Below the pieces are notes generated by a model. That model was not told the DNA's origin, ran no database searches, and saw only the letters and a program-made list of their open reading frames with translations. From Streptomyces sp. SW4 (GTDB taxonomy: Bacteria > Actinomycetota > Actinomycetes > Streptomycetales > Streptomycetaceae): a stretch of DNA of 64,000 nucleotides. The position numbers and the translations under genes are program-made. The stretch lies in contig QKWM01000001.1 in NCBI GenBank assembly GCA_003248315.1, forward strand, positions 806,001-870,000, read 5' to 3'. Every line of letters begins with the position of its first letter. Position 1 is the stretch's first letter. Of the stretch, positions 10,438-20,093 are shown piece after piece.

Positions 10438-10460
10438 CCCGCGCGGGGGCGGGCACGCGC
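10419..10460. terminator. Hairpin between converging HATPase and STAS genes
   Basis: GCGCGTGCC at 10419-10427 pairs with GGCACGCGC at 10452-10460. The left arm lies inside the last codons of the HATPase gene. It probably ends transcription from both sides. Confidence 0.55.
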
Positions 10461-10463
10461 CGC

Positions 10464-10829
10464 TCAGCCGGCCAGGGCCTCGTCCAGCGTGGCGTAGCAG
10501 GGGATCAGGGCGTCGACGCCCACGAGTTGCAGCACCCGCAGTACCGTCTGCCGCGGCCCGGCCAGCCGCAGCCAGCCGCCGTGGTCCCGCGCCGTCTGGT
10601 GCGCGGCGATGAACACGTTGATCCCGCTCGAGTCCATGAAGGCGACCTCGCGCAGGTCGACGACCGTGCCCGCCGCCGACTCCGCGGCGGACAGCAGCAC
10701 GTCCCGCAGCTGCCCGCTGCCGTCGAGGTCCACCTCTCCCGCGAGGGTCACGACGCAGACGCCGCCGTCGGTGGTGGTACGGGTGATCAGCAGCCGCTCA
10801 GGCACCGCCGCTCCCTCGGTGTCCGCCAC
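10464..10829 (-). CDS. STAS-domain anti-sigma factor antagonist
   Basis: A 121-residue RsbV/SpoIIAA-like protein. TDGGVCVVTLAGEVDLDGSG begins the STAS fold, and AGTVVDLREVAFMDSSGINV carries the conserved Ser that the partner kinase phosphorylates. The dephosphorylated form sequesters the anti-sigma kinase. PP2C proteins such as the two at 2369-7746 reverse that modification. The GTG start at 10829 (VADTEGAAVPERLLI) follows GAGGGAAGC. The frame is intact. It converges with the HATPase gene at 9997. Confidence 0.88.
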   Translation of the reverse strand: MADTEGAAVPERLLITRTTTDGGVCVVTLAGEVDLDGSGQLRDVLLSAAESAAGTVVDLREVAFMDSSGINVFIAAHQTARDHGGWLRLAGPRQTVLRVLQLVGVDALIPCYATLDEALAG

Positions 10830-11056
10830 GCTTCCCTCGCTTCTCGTGTGTCCGGCCGTGGTCGCGGCCATCATGCCAAGGTCCGCCCGCGCCCGGGGCC
10901 GTCGGGAACATGCCCGGGGCGGGGTGAAGATCCGATGAGCCGACCGTGACTGTACCGGAGCGGCGGCGGGACGTTGAAGTGCTCCGTCCTGGGCAGACGG
11001 CGTGAGGTGATCATCGATGTGATCTTCACACCGATCCTGTGAGGGGGCTCGCCACC

Positions 11057-11901
11057 GTGTCCGTGCCTGTCCGTCGCATACGTCCGGCCGAGCGCCGGCG
11101 CTCCTTCGACCTCCGTGCCACCGCCGTGTCCTTCGGCGTCCTCGCCCTGTTCCTCTGCCTGGCCGGTTTCGCGGTCCGCACGATGGCCGCGGCCGTCGAG
11201 CGGCGCCCGCTGTGGGTGGGCCTGCTCGTCCTGTCCGGCCTCGCGCTCGTCGCCCTGCGGCGTCGCCGCCGCCGGCGGCGTCCTGCGGCGGCCGGGGCCC
11301 TGCGCGGGTCGGCGCGGCCCTGGACGAGGCGGCCCGGGCGGCGGCCCCGGCCACGGGCGGGAGCGGCGCCGTGGAGGAGGGCGGCAACGTGGGCGAGGGC
11401 GGCTCGGTGGGCGAGGGCGGCGCCGGGGCTGCGGGCGCGGCGTACGACGACGGTGGCGTGGGCGCGGTCGAGGCCGGCGACGCCGACCCCCTCGACGAAC
11501 TGCTCGACCCGGAGGAGTTCGAGCGGGCCGTGGCCGGCCTCTGCGCGCGGGACGGGTGCACCGGCGTCGAGGTGGTGGGCGGCGCGGGTGACCTCGGCGC
11601 CGACGTGCTGGCCGTGACGCCCGACGGGCGGCGCCTGGTGATCCAGTGCAAGCGCTACGACGCTGCCGCCACGGTCGGCTCGCAGGACGTGCAGCGGTTC
11701 GGCGGCACCTGCTTCGCCGTGCACGGGGCCGAGGTCGCGGCGGTCGTCACCACGGCGCACTTCACCGCCCCCGCCGTCGAGTACGCCCAGTGGTGCGGGA
11801 TCGTGTGCGTGGACCGGCGCGCGCTGCGGGCCTGGCGCGACGGCACGGGGCCCGCGCCGTGGGCGGCGCCGGTGCGGCCGGAGGACACGGCCGGGTGCTG
11901 A
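11057..11901 (+). CDS. Membrane-anchored Mrr-type restriction endonuclease-fold protein
   Basis: An N-terminal part with two membrane helices (ATAVSFGVLALFLCLAGFAV and PLWVGLLVLSGLALVAL) is followed by an Arg-rich segment, a Gly/Glu-rich linker, and a C-terminal Mrr_cat nuclease-like domain starting DPEEFERAVAGLCARDG. Its PD-(D/E)XK core is visible in GGAGDLGADVLAVTPDG and LVIQCKRYD (Asp, then Gln-x-Lys). Such proteins occur widely in actinomycetes; members elsewhere cut modified DNA, but the membrane-tethered type has no settled function. A -1 break lies near 11300. No methyltransferase lies nearby, so this is not a classical restriction-modification pair. Confidence 0.75.
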
Positions 11902-11919
11902 GCGACGCGATCCGTGCCG

Positions 11920-12194
11920 TCACGCCCCGTGCCGTCCTCCATGGCCCGGTGCACCTCGGCCTCGACCTCGTCGCGTCGCTCGCCCCGCTCCCTGACGTAC
12001 TCCGCCATCGCGGTGCTCGCGTCGCGGTCGAGGTCGCGCCAGGCCCGGACGGCGGTCTCGTAGGTGTGCGACTGCCGCGCGGTCCACTGCGCCTGCGTGG
12101 GCGGCCCGTACGAGTCGCGCAGTTTCTCGACCCGGCTGTGCGCCTGGTCCGCCGCGCGCCGCTTCTGCACGAGCTCCTCGAATGTGTGAGCCAC
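11920..12194 (-). CDS. Hypothetical helical cytoplasmic protein
   Basis: The protein begins MAHTFEELVQKRRAADQAHS and continues KLRDSYGPPTQAQWTARQSH, WRDLDRDASTAMAEYVRERG, EVEAEVHRAMEDGTG. It is charged, mostly helical, and has no known domain. In the raw frame it stays open to 11655, antisense to the Mrr-type gene; restoring one G in the run near 11930 ends it at 11920, giving about 92 residues, so I prefer that end. ATG 12194 is the natural start. It resembles short uncharacterised Streptomyces proteins; no function is proposed. Confidence 0.55.
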
Positions 12195-12250
12195 ACCACA
12201 AACCTAGTCAGTGGTCCGCCGTCGTGCGCGCCGAGCGGACGGCCGTCGGT

Positions 12251-13951
12251 TCAGCCCGTGCCGGCCAGCGCCTCGCCGACGAGCCCGCGCACGGCGTCGA
12301 GCGCCTCGGCCCGGTCCTCGGGGACCAGCCCGATCCGGGTGCGCCGGTCCAGCAGATCGGCCTCGTCGAGGGCGCCCTCGTGCCGCACCGCCCAGAGCAG
12401 TTCGGCGCCGGTGACGGGGTGGCCGGGCAGCACCGGCGCCGCGAGCCGCGGGTCCCGCTCGGCGAGGGCCCGCACGGCCGGTGCCTCGGTGCCGTACCGG
12501 CGCACCAGGCGCCGGGGTGCCCGCACGGCGGCCAGTGCCCGGGGCGCGGCGGCGCCGACCAGCGGGAGCGCGGCGGTGGGGAGGGGCCGGCGGCGAGGCC
12601 GCGGGCGGCGACGGCGGCGTCCACGGCGTCCTCGGCCATGCGCCGGTACGTCGTGAGCTTGCCGCCCACCACCGTGATCACGCCGTCCGCCGAGGTGAGC
12701 ACGGCGTGCCGGCGCGAGATGTCGGCGGTGCGCGGGGCGGCGCCGGGCCGCGACCCGGGCGTGGTGTCGAGCAGGGGCGCAGGCCCGCGAAGGCGCCCAC
12801 CACGTCGTCGCGGTGGACCGGCACGTCCAGCGCCGAGCCCAGGACGTCGAGGAGGAAGCCGATGTCGGTCTCGGGCACGTCGGGCACGTCGGGGACGGCG
12901 CCGTCCACGGGTTCGTCGGTCAGCCCGACGTAGACGCGTCCGTCGCCCTGCGGCAGGACCAGGACGAAGCGGTTGGTCTCGCCGGGGACCGGGATGTGCA
13001 GCCCGGCGGGGAGCGGGCCGAGGCGGTCGGCGCGCAGGACGAGATGGGTGCCGCGCGAGGGACGGACCCGGATGCCCTCGACCAGGTCGCCGGCCCACAC
13101 CCCGGAGGCGTTGATCACGGCACGGGCGCGGATCTCGCCCTCCTCGCCGGTGCGCTCGTCGCGGATCCGGGCGCCGGACGCGGTGAGGTGAAGGGCCCGG
13201 ACGCGGGTGAGGACGCGGGCGCCGTGCGCGGCGGCGGTGCGGGCGACGGCGGTCACCAGGCGGGCGTCGTCGGTCAGCCGGCCGTCCCAGGAGAGCAGGC
13301 CGCCGCGCAGCCCGTCGGCGCGCAGGGCGGGGGCGAGGCTGTGGGTCTCGACGGCGGAGAGCCGGCGCGGCGCGGGCAGGGTGGCGCGGGCGGTGCGGGC
13401 GGCCAGCCGCAGGGTGTCCCCGGCGCGGAAGCCCGCCCAGGCCAGCGCCGCCTGGCCGCGCGAGACCAGCGGTGTCAGGGGCAGCACGAACGGCTGGGCG
13501 CGCACCAGGTGGGGCGCCGTCCGCTCCATCAGCACCCCGCGCTCCACCGCGCTCTCGTGGGCGACGTCGAGCTGGGCGGAGGCGAGGTAGCGCAGGCCGC
13601 CGTGGATCAGTTTCGAGCTCCAGCGGGAGGTCCCGAACGCCAGGTCGTGGGCGTCCACCGCGACCACGTCCAGCCCCGTGCGGCGGCGTCCAGGGCGGCC
13701 CCGGCGCCGGTCGCGCCCAGCCCGACGACCAGCACGTCCACGACCCGGCCGTCGGTGGCCTCGGCCAGTTCGCGCGAGCGCCGGGCGGCGGACAGCGACG
13801 CCGGCGCCGACGGTGCGGACGGCGGACGGGAGGGGGTGGGGCGGCCCGGAAGGCCAGGCGGGGACGGGGCGGGAGATGCCGAGGGGGGCGTGGGGCCGGG
13901 CGAGGAGGACGGTCGGGGTCCGGCGGGGCCGCCGGCACGGCTGGGGCTCAT
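12251..13951 (-). CDS. glpD: Glycerol-3-phosphate dehydrogenase (FAD-dependent)
   Basis: Oxidises sn-glycerol 3-phosphate to dihydroxyacetone phosphate at the membrane, passing electrons to quinone. VVDVLVVGLGATGAGAALDA is the FAD-binding Rossmann motif, LAFGTSRWSSKLIHGGLRYL is the GlpD signature, and GVITVVGGKLTTYRRMAEDA is the second FAD motif, followed by the C-terminal DAO domain ending DAVRGLVGEALAGTG. About 567 residues, with an unusual Pro/Ser-rich 50-residue N-terminus. Breaks lie near 12590, 12780 and 13680. The ATG overlaps the TGA of the TetR gene (ATGA), so the two are translationally coupled. DHAP is the substrate of the AGPS-like enzyme encoded divergently. Confidence 0.9.
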
Positions 13952-14565
13952 GGGGCGAGGGTCCTCTCCAGGATGGTGCGCAGCTCCCCGAGGAAGGCCG
14001 CGGTGGTCAGGTCGGCGTCGTCCTCGTCGGTCATGGTCCGCAGCGACAGGGCGAACGACTGGACGGTCAGCAGTACGGACCGCGCCTGGCGTCCGGCATG
14101 GGTCTCGCGCACCGATCCGTCGGCGTGGCCCTCCCGCAGCGCGTCGGAGAGCAGTTCCAGCAGCGCCTCCTGGCTCGCGCCGCGCCGGTCGAGGACGTAG
14201 GGCAGCAGCAGTTCCGGATCGACGTCGACGATCTTGTGGAAGAGCGGGTGGGCGCGGAAGGCCTCCACCCCGGCCACCAGCCCGTCGACCAGCAGGGTGC
14301 GGGTGTCCGTCCCCGGCCGGCGCTCGGGCATGGCCCCGGTCGCCACCGCGATCCACTCCCGCGTCATCAGGTCGCCGACCAGGGACCGCACGTCGGGCCA
14401 GCGCCGGTACAGCGTCATCCGGGAGACGCCGGCGCGGCGGGCGACGTCGGTCATGGTCGTGCGGCGGACCCCCACGGCCAGGACGCAGTCGCGCACGGCG
14501 TCGAGCACCGCGTCGCCGTCGGAGGAGCTCTGGCGGACCGAACCGTTGTGACGAATAGGCGTCAT
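13948..14565 (-). CDS. TetR-family regulator of the glpD/AGPS locus
   Basis: An intact 205-residue TetR protein. The HTH reads RTTMTDVARRAGVSRMTLYR followed by RWPDVRSLVGDLM; the C-terminal ligand and dimer domain is FRAHPLFHKIVDVDPELLLP onward. It begins 69 bp from the divergent AGPS-like gene and its stop overlaps the start of glpD. A candidate operator touches its own start codon, so autoregulation and control of both sides is likely. The ATG at 14565 lies so close to the operator that the mRNA may be leaderless. Confidence 0.88.
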   Translation of the reverse strand: MTPIRHNGSVRQSSSDGDAVLDAVRDCVLAVGVRRTTMTDVARRAGVSRMTLYRRWPDVRSLVGDLMTREWIAVATGAMPERRPGTDTRTLLVDGLVAGVEAFRAHPLFHKIVDVDPELLLPYVLDRRGASQEALLELLSDALREGHADGSVRETHAGRQARSVLLTVQSFALSLRTMTDEDDADLTTAAFLGELRTILERTLAP

Positions 14566-14580
14566 GTGTCACAGTGTAAC
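14547..14580. promoter_or_regulatory. TetR operator region between tetR-glpD and the AGPS-like gene
   Basis: TGTCACAGTGTAA at 14567-14579 is a partial palindrome around CAC-A-GTG. A wider inverted repeat joins TGTGAC at 14547-14552 to GTCACA at 14568-14573. Both surround the tetR start codon and lie within the only divergent gap of the locus. Confidence 0.5.
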
Positions 14581-14633
14581 GCCCGTGGCCGCCCCCGGCG
14601 GCATCCCTCGAAACGACGGTGAGGACGACAGTC

Positions 14634-16251
14634 ATGGACATGCTGTGGAACGGCTGGGGCGACCCGGCCAGGGCGACGCCGCTGCCCGAGGCCGTCACCG
14701 GGCTGCTGCGCGACTGGCTCGGCGTCCGGCCGCGGGCCACGGCACCCGCCCGCCTGGAGGAGATCGCCGTCCCGAGGACGCCCTCGACGCGGCCGCGCAC
14801 CGGGCGCTGCTGGCCGCCGTCGGCGGCCGCGCGGACCGCGTGCGCACCGACGCCGAGACCCGGGTCCGGCACACCCGCGGCAAGTCCACCCCCGACCTGC
14901 TGCGCATCCGCACCGGCGACGCCACCGAGGCCCCGGCCGCGGTGGTCCTCCCCGGCAGCCACGACGAGGTCGTCGCGGTGCTCCGCGCCTGCGCGGAGCA
15001 CCGCCTGCCCCTGGTGCCGTTCGGCGGCGGCACGTCCGTCGTCGGCGGCCTCGCCCCCGCCCGCCCCGGCGCCTTCGTCGCGCTGGACCTGCGGCACCTG
15101 AACCGCCTGCTCGACGTCGACCCCGTCTCCCGCACCGCCACCCTGCAACCGGGCCTGCGCGCCCCCGAGGCCGAGGCCCTGCTCTCCGAGCACGGCTTCA
15201 CCCTCGGCCACTTCCCCAGTCCTACGAGTGGGCCACCATCGGCGGCTTCGCCGCGACCCGCTCCAGCGGCCAGGCCTCCGCGGGCTACGGCCGCTTCGAC
15301 GAGATGGTCCTCGGCCTCACCCTCGCCACCCCCGAGGGCACCCTCGACACCGGCCGCGCCCCGCGCTCGGCCGCCGGGCCCGACCTGCGCCAGCTGCTGC
15401 TCGGATCGGAGGGCGCCTTCGGTGTCATCACCTCCGTCACCGTCCGCGTCCGCCCCGTCCCGCGCGTGCGCCGCTACGAGGGCTGGCGTTTCGCCTCCTT
15501 CGACCAGGGCGCCGCCGCCCTGCGCCGGCTCGCCCAGGACGGGCCGCGCCCGACGGTGCTGCGGCTGTCCGACGAGACCGAGACGCTGATCGGCCTCGCC
15601 CAGCCCGACGCCATCGGCTCGGCCGTGGAACAGGGCGGGGCCGGCTGCCTGGCCGTCCTCGGCTTCGAGGGCACCGAGGAGGACACCACCCGCCGGCGGG
15701 AGGGCGCCGCCGCCGTCCTCACCGCCTGCGGCGGCACCTTCGCCGGCGAGGAACCGGGCGAGAAGTGGGCCCACGGCCGCTACGCGGCGCCGTACCTGCG
15801 GGACTCCCTGCTGGACGCCGGCGCCTTCGCCGAGACGCTGGAGACCGCCACCTACTGGTCACGCGTCCCGGCCCTGTACACGGTCGTCCGGGACGCTCTC
15901 ACCGCCACGCTCACCGAGGCCGGCACGCCCCCGCTGGTCATGTGCCACATCTCCCACGTCTACGAGAACGGCGCCTCCCTGTACTTCACGGTCGTCTCCG
16001 CCCAGGGCGACGACCCCGTGGCCCACTGGACGAGGGCCAAGCACGCCGCCAACGAGGCGATCCTCGCCGCGGGCGGCACCATCAGCCACCACCACGGCGT
16101 CGGCACCGACCACCGGGACTGGTACGTGCGGGAGGCCGGCGACCTCGGGATCGCGGCGCTGTGCGCGGTCAAGCGCCGGCTGGACCCGGACGGCCTGCTC
16201 AGCCCCGGTGTGCTCCTGCCCGCGGACCAGGGCCCGTCGTTCGGGTCATGA
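14634..16251 (+). CDS. FAD-binding oxidase, alkyl-DHAP synthase (AGPS)-like
   Basis: A flavoprotein of about 540 residues in the VAO/PCMH family, nearest in pattern to alkylglycerone-phosphate synthase, which replaces the acyl group of acyl-DHAP with a fatty alcohol to form the ether bond. Seen: MDMLWNGWGDP start, RHTRGKSTPDLLRIRTGD, the FAD pyrophosphate loop PLVPFGGGTSVVGGLAPARP, QSYEWATIGGFAATRSSGQA, GSEGAFGVITSVTVRVRPVP, and the His-rich active-site motif AGGTISHHHGVGTDHRDWY. Breaks lie near 14770 and 15220. ATG 14634 follows GGTGAGGA. Linkage to glpD (DHAP supply) and to a lipid kinase downstream supports an ether-lipid role, but bacterial homologues may use other substrates. Confidence 0.82.
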
Positions 16252-16339
16252 TGCAGGGCCCCGGCCCGCTCCCCGTCGCCGGCCCGCCCCCTCGTGGGAC
16301 GGCGGTCCGGCTCCACCCGTCGGCCCGAAAGGCACATCG

Positions 16340-17220
16340 ATGCGACAGTTCACCGCCGTCGTCAACCCCACCGCGGGCGGCGCCACCGGCGCCGCGGCAC
16401 TGCTGCGGGTGGCCCGGCTGCTGCGGGAGTCCGGCGCCGGACTGCGGACCGAGTACAGCCGCAGCCTCTCCCACGCCCGCGAACTCGCCCGGCAGGCCGG
16501 GAAGAGGGCCGGGTGGTGCTCGCCGTCGGCGGCGACGGCATCGCCGGCTGCATCGGCGGCGCCCTCAGCGGGACCGGCACCCTCTACGGGCTGGTCCCGG
16601 CGGGGCGGGGCAACGACTTCGCCCGGGCGCTCGGCCTGCCCGCCGACCCCGCCGGCCTCGCCCGGGTACTGCTCCACGGCGAGCCGCGCGCCGTGGACAC
16701 CATCGAGGTCACCTCCGCCGTCCACGACCGCGTCGTGGTGCTCGGCAGCGTCTACGCGGGCATCGACGCGCTCGCCAACCGGCACGCCAACCACGCCCGG
16801 CTGCTGCGCGGCACCGCCTCCTACTACGCCGGCGCCCTGCGCGCCGTCACCACCTGGCGCCCGACCCGCTACCGCGTCACCGTCGACGGCACGGAACACG
16901 CCTACACCGGCTACACCGCCGTCGCCGCCAACTCCGGCTACTACGGCTCCGCCCGCCTCATCGCCCCCGGCGCCCGGCTGGACGACGGCCTGCTGGACGT
17001 CGTGATGATCCACGACGCGCCGCGCCGGCTGTTCTTCTCCCTGATGAAGGAACTGGACACCGGCGGGCACGTCCACCGTCCGCAGGTCCACGTCGTCCGC
17101 GGCCGGGAGATACGCATCGAGACCGACCGGGAGGTGCCCTACGGCGCCGACGGCGAGGTCGACGCGGCCCTCCCGGTCACGGCCCGGGTGCTGCCCGGCG
17201 CCCTGCGCGTCCTGTGCTGA
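16340..17220 (+). CDS. Diacylglycerol kinase-like lipid kinase (YegS/DagK family)
   Basis: About 294 residues. MRQFTAVVNPTAGGATGAAA is the start of the kinase fold, VVLAVGGDGIAGCIGGALSG carries the GGDG nucleotide motif, and LVPAGRGNDFARALGLP the conserved GxGNDFA motif; LLDVVMIHDAPR lies near the end. These enzymes phosphorylate diacylglycerol or related lipids using ATP at the inner face of the membrane. One -1 break near 16505. It follows the AGPS-like gene by 88 bp on the same strand and probably shares its transcript. Confidence 0.85.
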
Positions 17221-17287
17221 CCGCGCGTGCCGGGCGCCCGGGCAAGGGACGGCCGGGGCGCGCCGAGCCGCGTGCCCCGGCGCCGGT

Positions 17288-19564
17288 TCACACCTGCGTG
17301 GTGAACCGCTCCCACACCCGGTGGGACCGCAGCAGGTCCGTGACCCGCTCCAGAGCCGCCGTCCCGGAGCCGGCGACGACCACGCCCGGCGCGTCGGCGG
17401 GCACCCCGGCCGCCTCCAGGGCCACCTCGCCGTCCGCCCAGGCGCCGATGGCCTTGCCGTGCCGGAACGCCTCCGACAGCAGTAGCGCGACCCGCGGGTC
17501 CGTGGTGGTCGGCCGGGCCGGCGCGGGGTCGGACTTGACGTCCCGGGCGGTGTAGGCGTCGCTGCCCACACCCGGCGTGCCGGCCAGCAGCACCGCGTCG
17601 AACTCGACGGAACGCGCGGTCACATAGGTCCGCTGCACGGTCAGCGTGTCGTCGCCCGAGCCGATGGCCCCGCCCGTCGGCGCGACGATCAGCGGCACCA
17701 TCCCGGCGTCGAGCACGGCCTCCCGCACCGCACGCACCCCGTCCAGGTCGCCGTCCCCGCCGGTCAGGATGCCGATGATCCGCCCGTCGGTCGGCCAGGT
17801 CCGCCCCACCTGGGACAGGGCCGGGCTCGGCTCGACGTCGGCCAGCGGCACCGTCGGCTTCGGGGCGGGCAGCCCGAGCCCCTGCGCCACCTGTTCGCAC
17901 AGCTCGGGATCGATGTTGGCCAGCACCTGCAGCGCCCGCTCCTTGACGGCCTGCTCGTAGCACTTGCCCAGTTCGAAGGTGTAGGCGCCGACGATGTGCT
18001 CCCGCTCCACCGGGCTCATGCTCAGCCAGAACCGGCGCGGCTGGCTGAAGTGGTCCGCGAACGACTCGGGCGCCTCGCGCACCTTCGTGGCCTCCGGCAC
18101 CCGCACCGGCGCCTCGACGTACGCGGCGGCCTCGGGGCCCGCCTGGAACGGGCAGCCGCCGTCCAGGGAGTTGGGCCGGTAGGGGGCGACGCCCCGGTGC
18201 ACGGCCGTCTGGTGCATGCCGTCGCGCAGCATGTCGTTGACCGGTGCCTGGGGGCGGTTGACCGGCAGCTGCGGGAAGTTCGGGCCGCCGAGCCGGGTGA
18301 TCTGCGTGTCCAGGTAGGAGAACAGGCGTCCCGCGAGCAGCGGGTCGTCGGTGATGTCGATGCCGGGACGAGATGGCCGACGTGGAAGGCGACCTGCTCG
18401 GTCTCGGCGAAGAAGTTCGACGGGTTCCGGTCCAGGGTGAGCAGACCGACGGGCTGCACGGGGGCCAGTTCCTCCGGCACGAGGTTCGTCGCGTCCAGCA
18501 GGTCGATGCCCTCGAAGGTCTGGTCCGGGGTGTCGGGGAAGGTCTGGATGCCCAGCTCCCACTGCGGGTAGGCGCCCGCCTCGATGGCGTCGGCGAGGTC
18601 CCGGCGGTGGAAGTCGGGATCCACCCCGCCCGCGATCTGCGCCTCTTCCCACGTCAGCGAGTGCACGCCCAGCTTGGGCTTCCAGTGGAACTTCACCAGC
18701 GTCGTACTGCCGTCGGTGGCGACCAGGCGGAACGTGTGGACGCCGAAGCCCTCCATCATCCGGTAGGAGCGGGGATGCCCCGGTCGGAGATGTGCCACAG
18801 GGTGTGGTGGGTGGCCTCGGTGTGCAGGCTGACGAAGTCCCAGAAGGTGTCGTGGGCGCTCTGCGCCTGCGGGATCTCCCGGTCCGGCTGCGGCTTGACG
18901 GCGTGGATGATGTCGGGGAACTTGATGGCGTCCTGGATGAAGAAGACCGGGATGTTGTTGCCGACCAGGTCGAAGACGCCCTCACTGGTGTAGAACTTCG
19001 TCGCGAAGCCCCGGGTGTCGCGCACCGTGTCGGCCGAGCCGCGCGATCCCACGACGGTGGAGAACCGCACGAACACCGGTGTCTCCACGTCCTTCTGCAG
19101 GAACTCCGCCTTGGTCACGGAGGCCGCCGTGCCGTAGCTCTGGAAGACGCCGTGCGCCGCCGCGCCCCGGGCGTGCACCACGCGCTCCGGGATGCGTTCG
19201 TGGTCGAAGTGCATGACCTTCTCGCGCAGGTGGTGGTCCTGCAGCAGCACCGGACCGCGCGGCCCGGCCTTCAGCGAGTGGTCGGTGTCGTGGAGCCGGG
19301 TGCCCTGGGCGTTCGTCAGATAGGCACCGGCCTGGGCCATCCGTGCCTGGTCGGCGCCGGTGGGCTGCCCGGTCGGGGAGACGGTGTCCGGTCCGCTCTG
19401 GTCCGGCTTCGGCGGCAGCGGCTCGCGGGGCTCGACGGGTTCGGCGACCGTGGGCGATTCGGGGCCCGGTTTGCCGGGATCCCCTCCGCCGGTCCCGCCC
19501 CGTCGCCCCGCAGGGCGTCGGTGACCTTGTCGGCTGCCCGCTTCAGGGGATTGGCCTCGCTCAT
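17288..19564 (-). CDS. katE: Large-subunit (KatE/HPII-type) catalase
   Basis: A clade 2 catalase of about 758 residues that dismutates hydrogen peroxide in the cytoplasm. The heme core reads [20 protein letters not shown] (catalytic His after VVHARG), [40 protein letters not shown] with the catalytic Asn, [20 protein letters not shown], and [20 protein letters not shown] with the heme-ligand Tyr in the SYLDTQ motif. The C-terminal flavodoxin/GATase-like domain ([20 protein letters not shown]) is specific to large catalases. Breaks lie near 18365, 18780 and 19490. A sigma-B promoter lies upstream; S. coelicolor CatB is a sigma-B-dependent osmotic-stress catalase of this type. Confidence 0.92.
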
Positions 19565-19617
19565 ACGTCTGCTTCCTCCGGTTCCGGCCGTGGTGGTGTG
19601 TGCCGATCGCGGCGCGA

Positions 19618-19641
19618 GTACCCACGGGAGTCGGGTCAAGC
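19618..19641 (-). promoter_or_regulatory. Sigma-B promoter of the catalase gene
   Basis: On the minus strand GCTT (19641-19638), 14 nt, then GGGTAC (19623-19618). This matches the Streptomyces sigma-B consensus GNNTN14-16GGGTA(C/T) in full. The predicted start lies near 19610, leaving a leader of about 45 nt before ATG 19564. Confidence 0.8.
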
Positions 19642-19676
19642 GGGCGCCGGCGCGAGGTTCCTCGGAGCGGAACGGC

Positions 19677-19915
19677 TCAGACGATCGTCTCGCCGTCGTG
19701 GGTGCCGCCCTGGCAGCGCTTGGTGAAGGCACCGGTGCCCTGGCCCTCCGCGGCGACGATGATCATGCCTCCGCCCCGGACGCACTCCAGCGCGGTCACG
19801 TCGGCCGGCGCATGCGCGCCCGTGCCCGCGGGGCGGGTGCCGCGTCCGCGGCCGGGGCGGGGAAGGCCACCGCGACGGCCAGGGCGGCGGTCAACGCGCA
19901 CGACGACTTGTTCAT
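19677..19915 (-). CDS. Small secreted protein of unknown function
   Basis: About 79 residues. A Sec signal peptide, MNKSSCALTAALAVAVAFPA, ends near PAADAA; the mature part after a -1 break near 19815 reads APADVTALECVRGGGMIIVA, AEGQGTGAFTKRCQGGTHDG, ending ETIV. Two Cys residues could form one disulfide. It lies between the catalase and Cyt-like genes on the same strand. I do not recognise a family. Confidence 0.6.
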
Positions 19916-20093
19916 GGCTGCTCCAGCTCCTCGTGACCCGTGCGCTTCCACCCTCGGGGCCGGGCCGGGTGCCGCGACCGGACGCGGGCGGGCGGGGGAC
20001 CCCCGTCCGTCGCACGGACCTCGCACCGCTCTCGCGCGGCGCGGTCCTCGGCCCGGGACGGCGGGCCGTGACCGGTTCCGGTGCGGACGCGGG

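Noticed and set aside
15228..17555. A 775-codon plus-strand frame over the AGPS-like and lipid-kinase genes
   Set aside because: It lies out of frame with two recognised proteins and has no domain.
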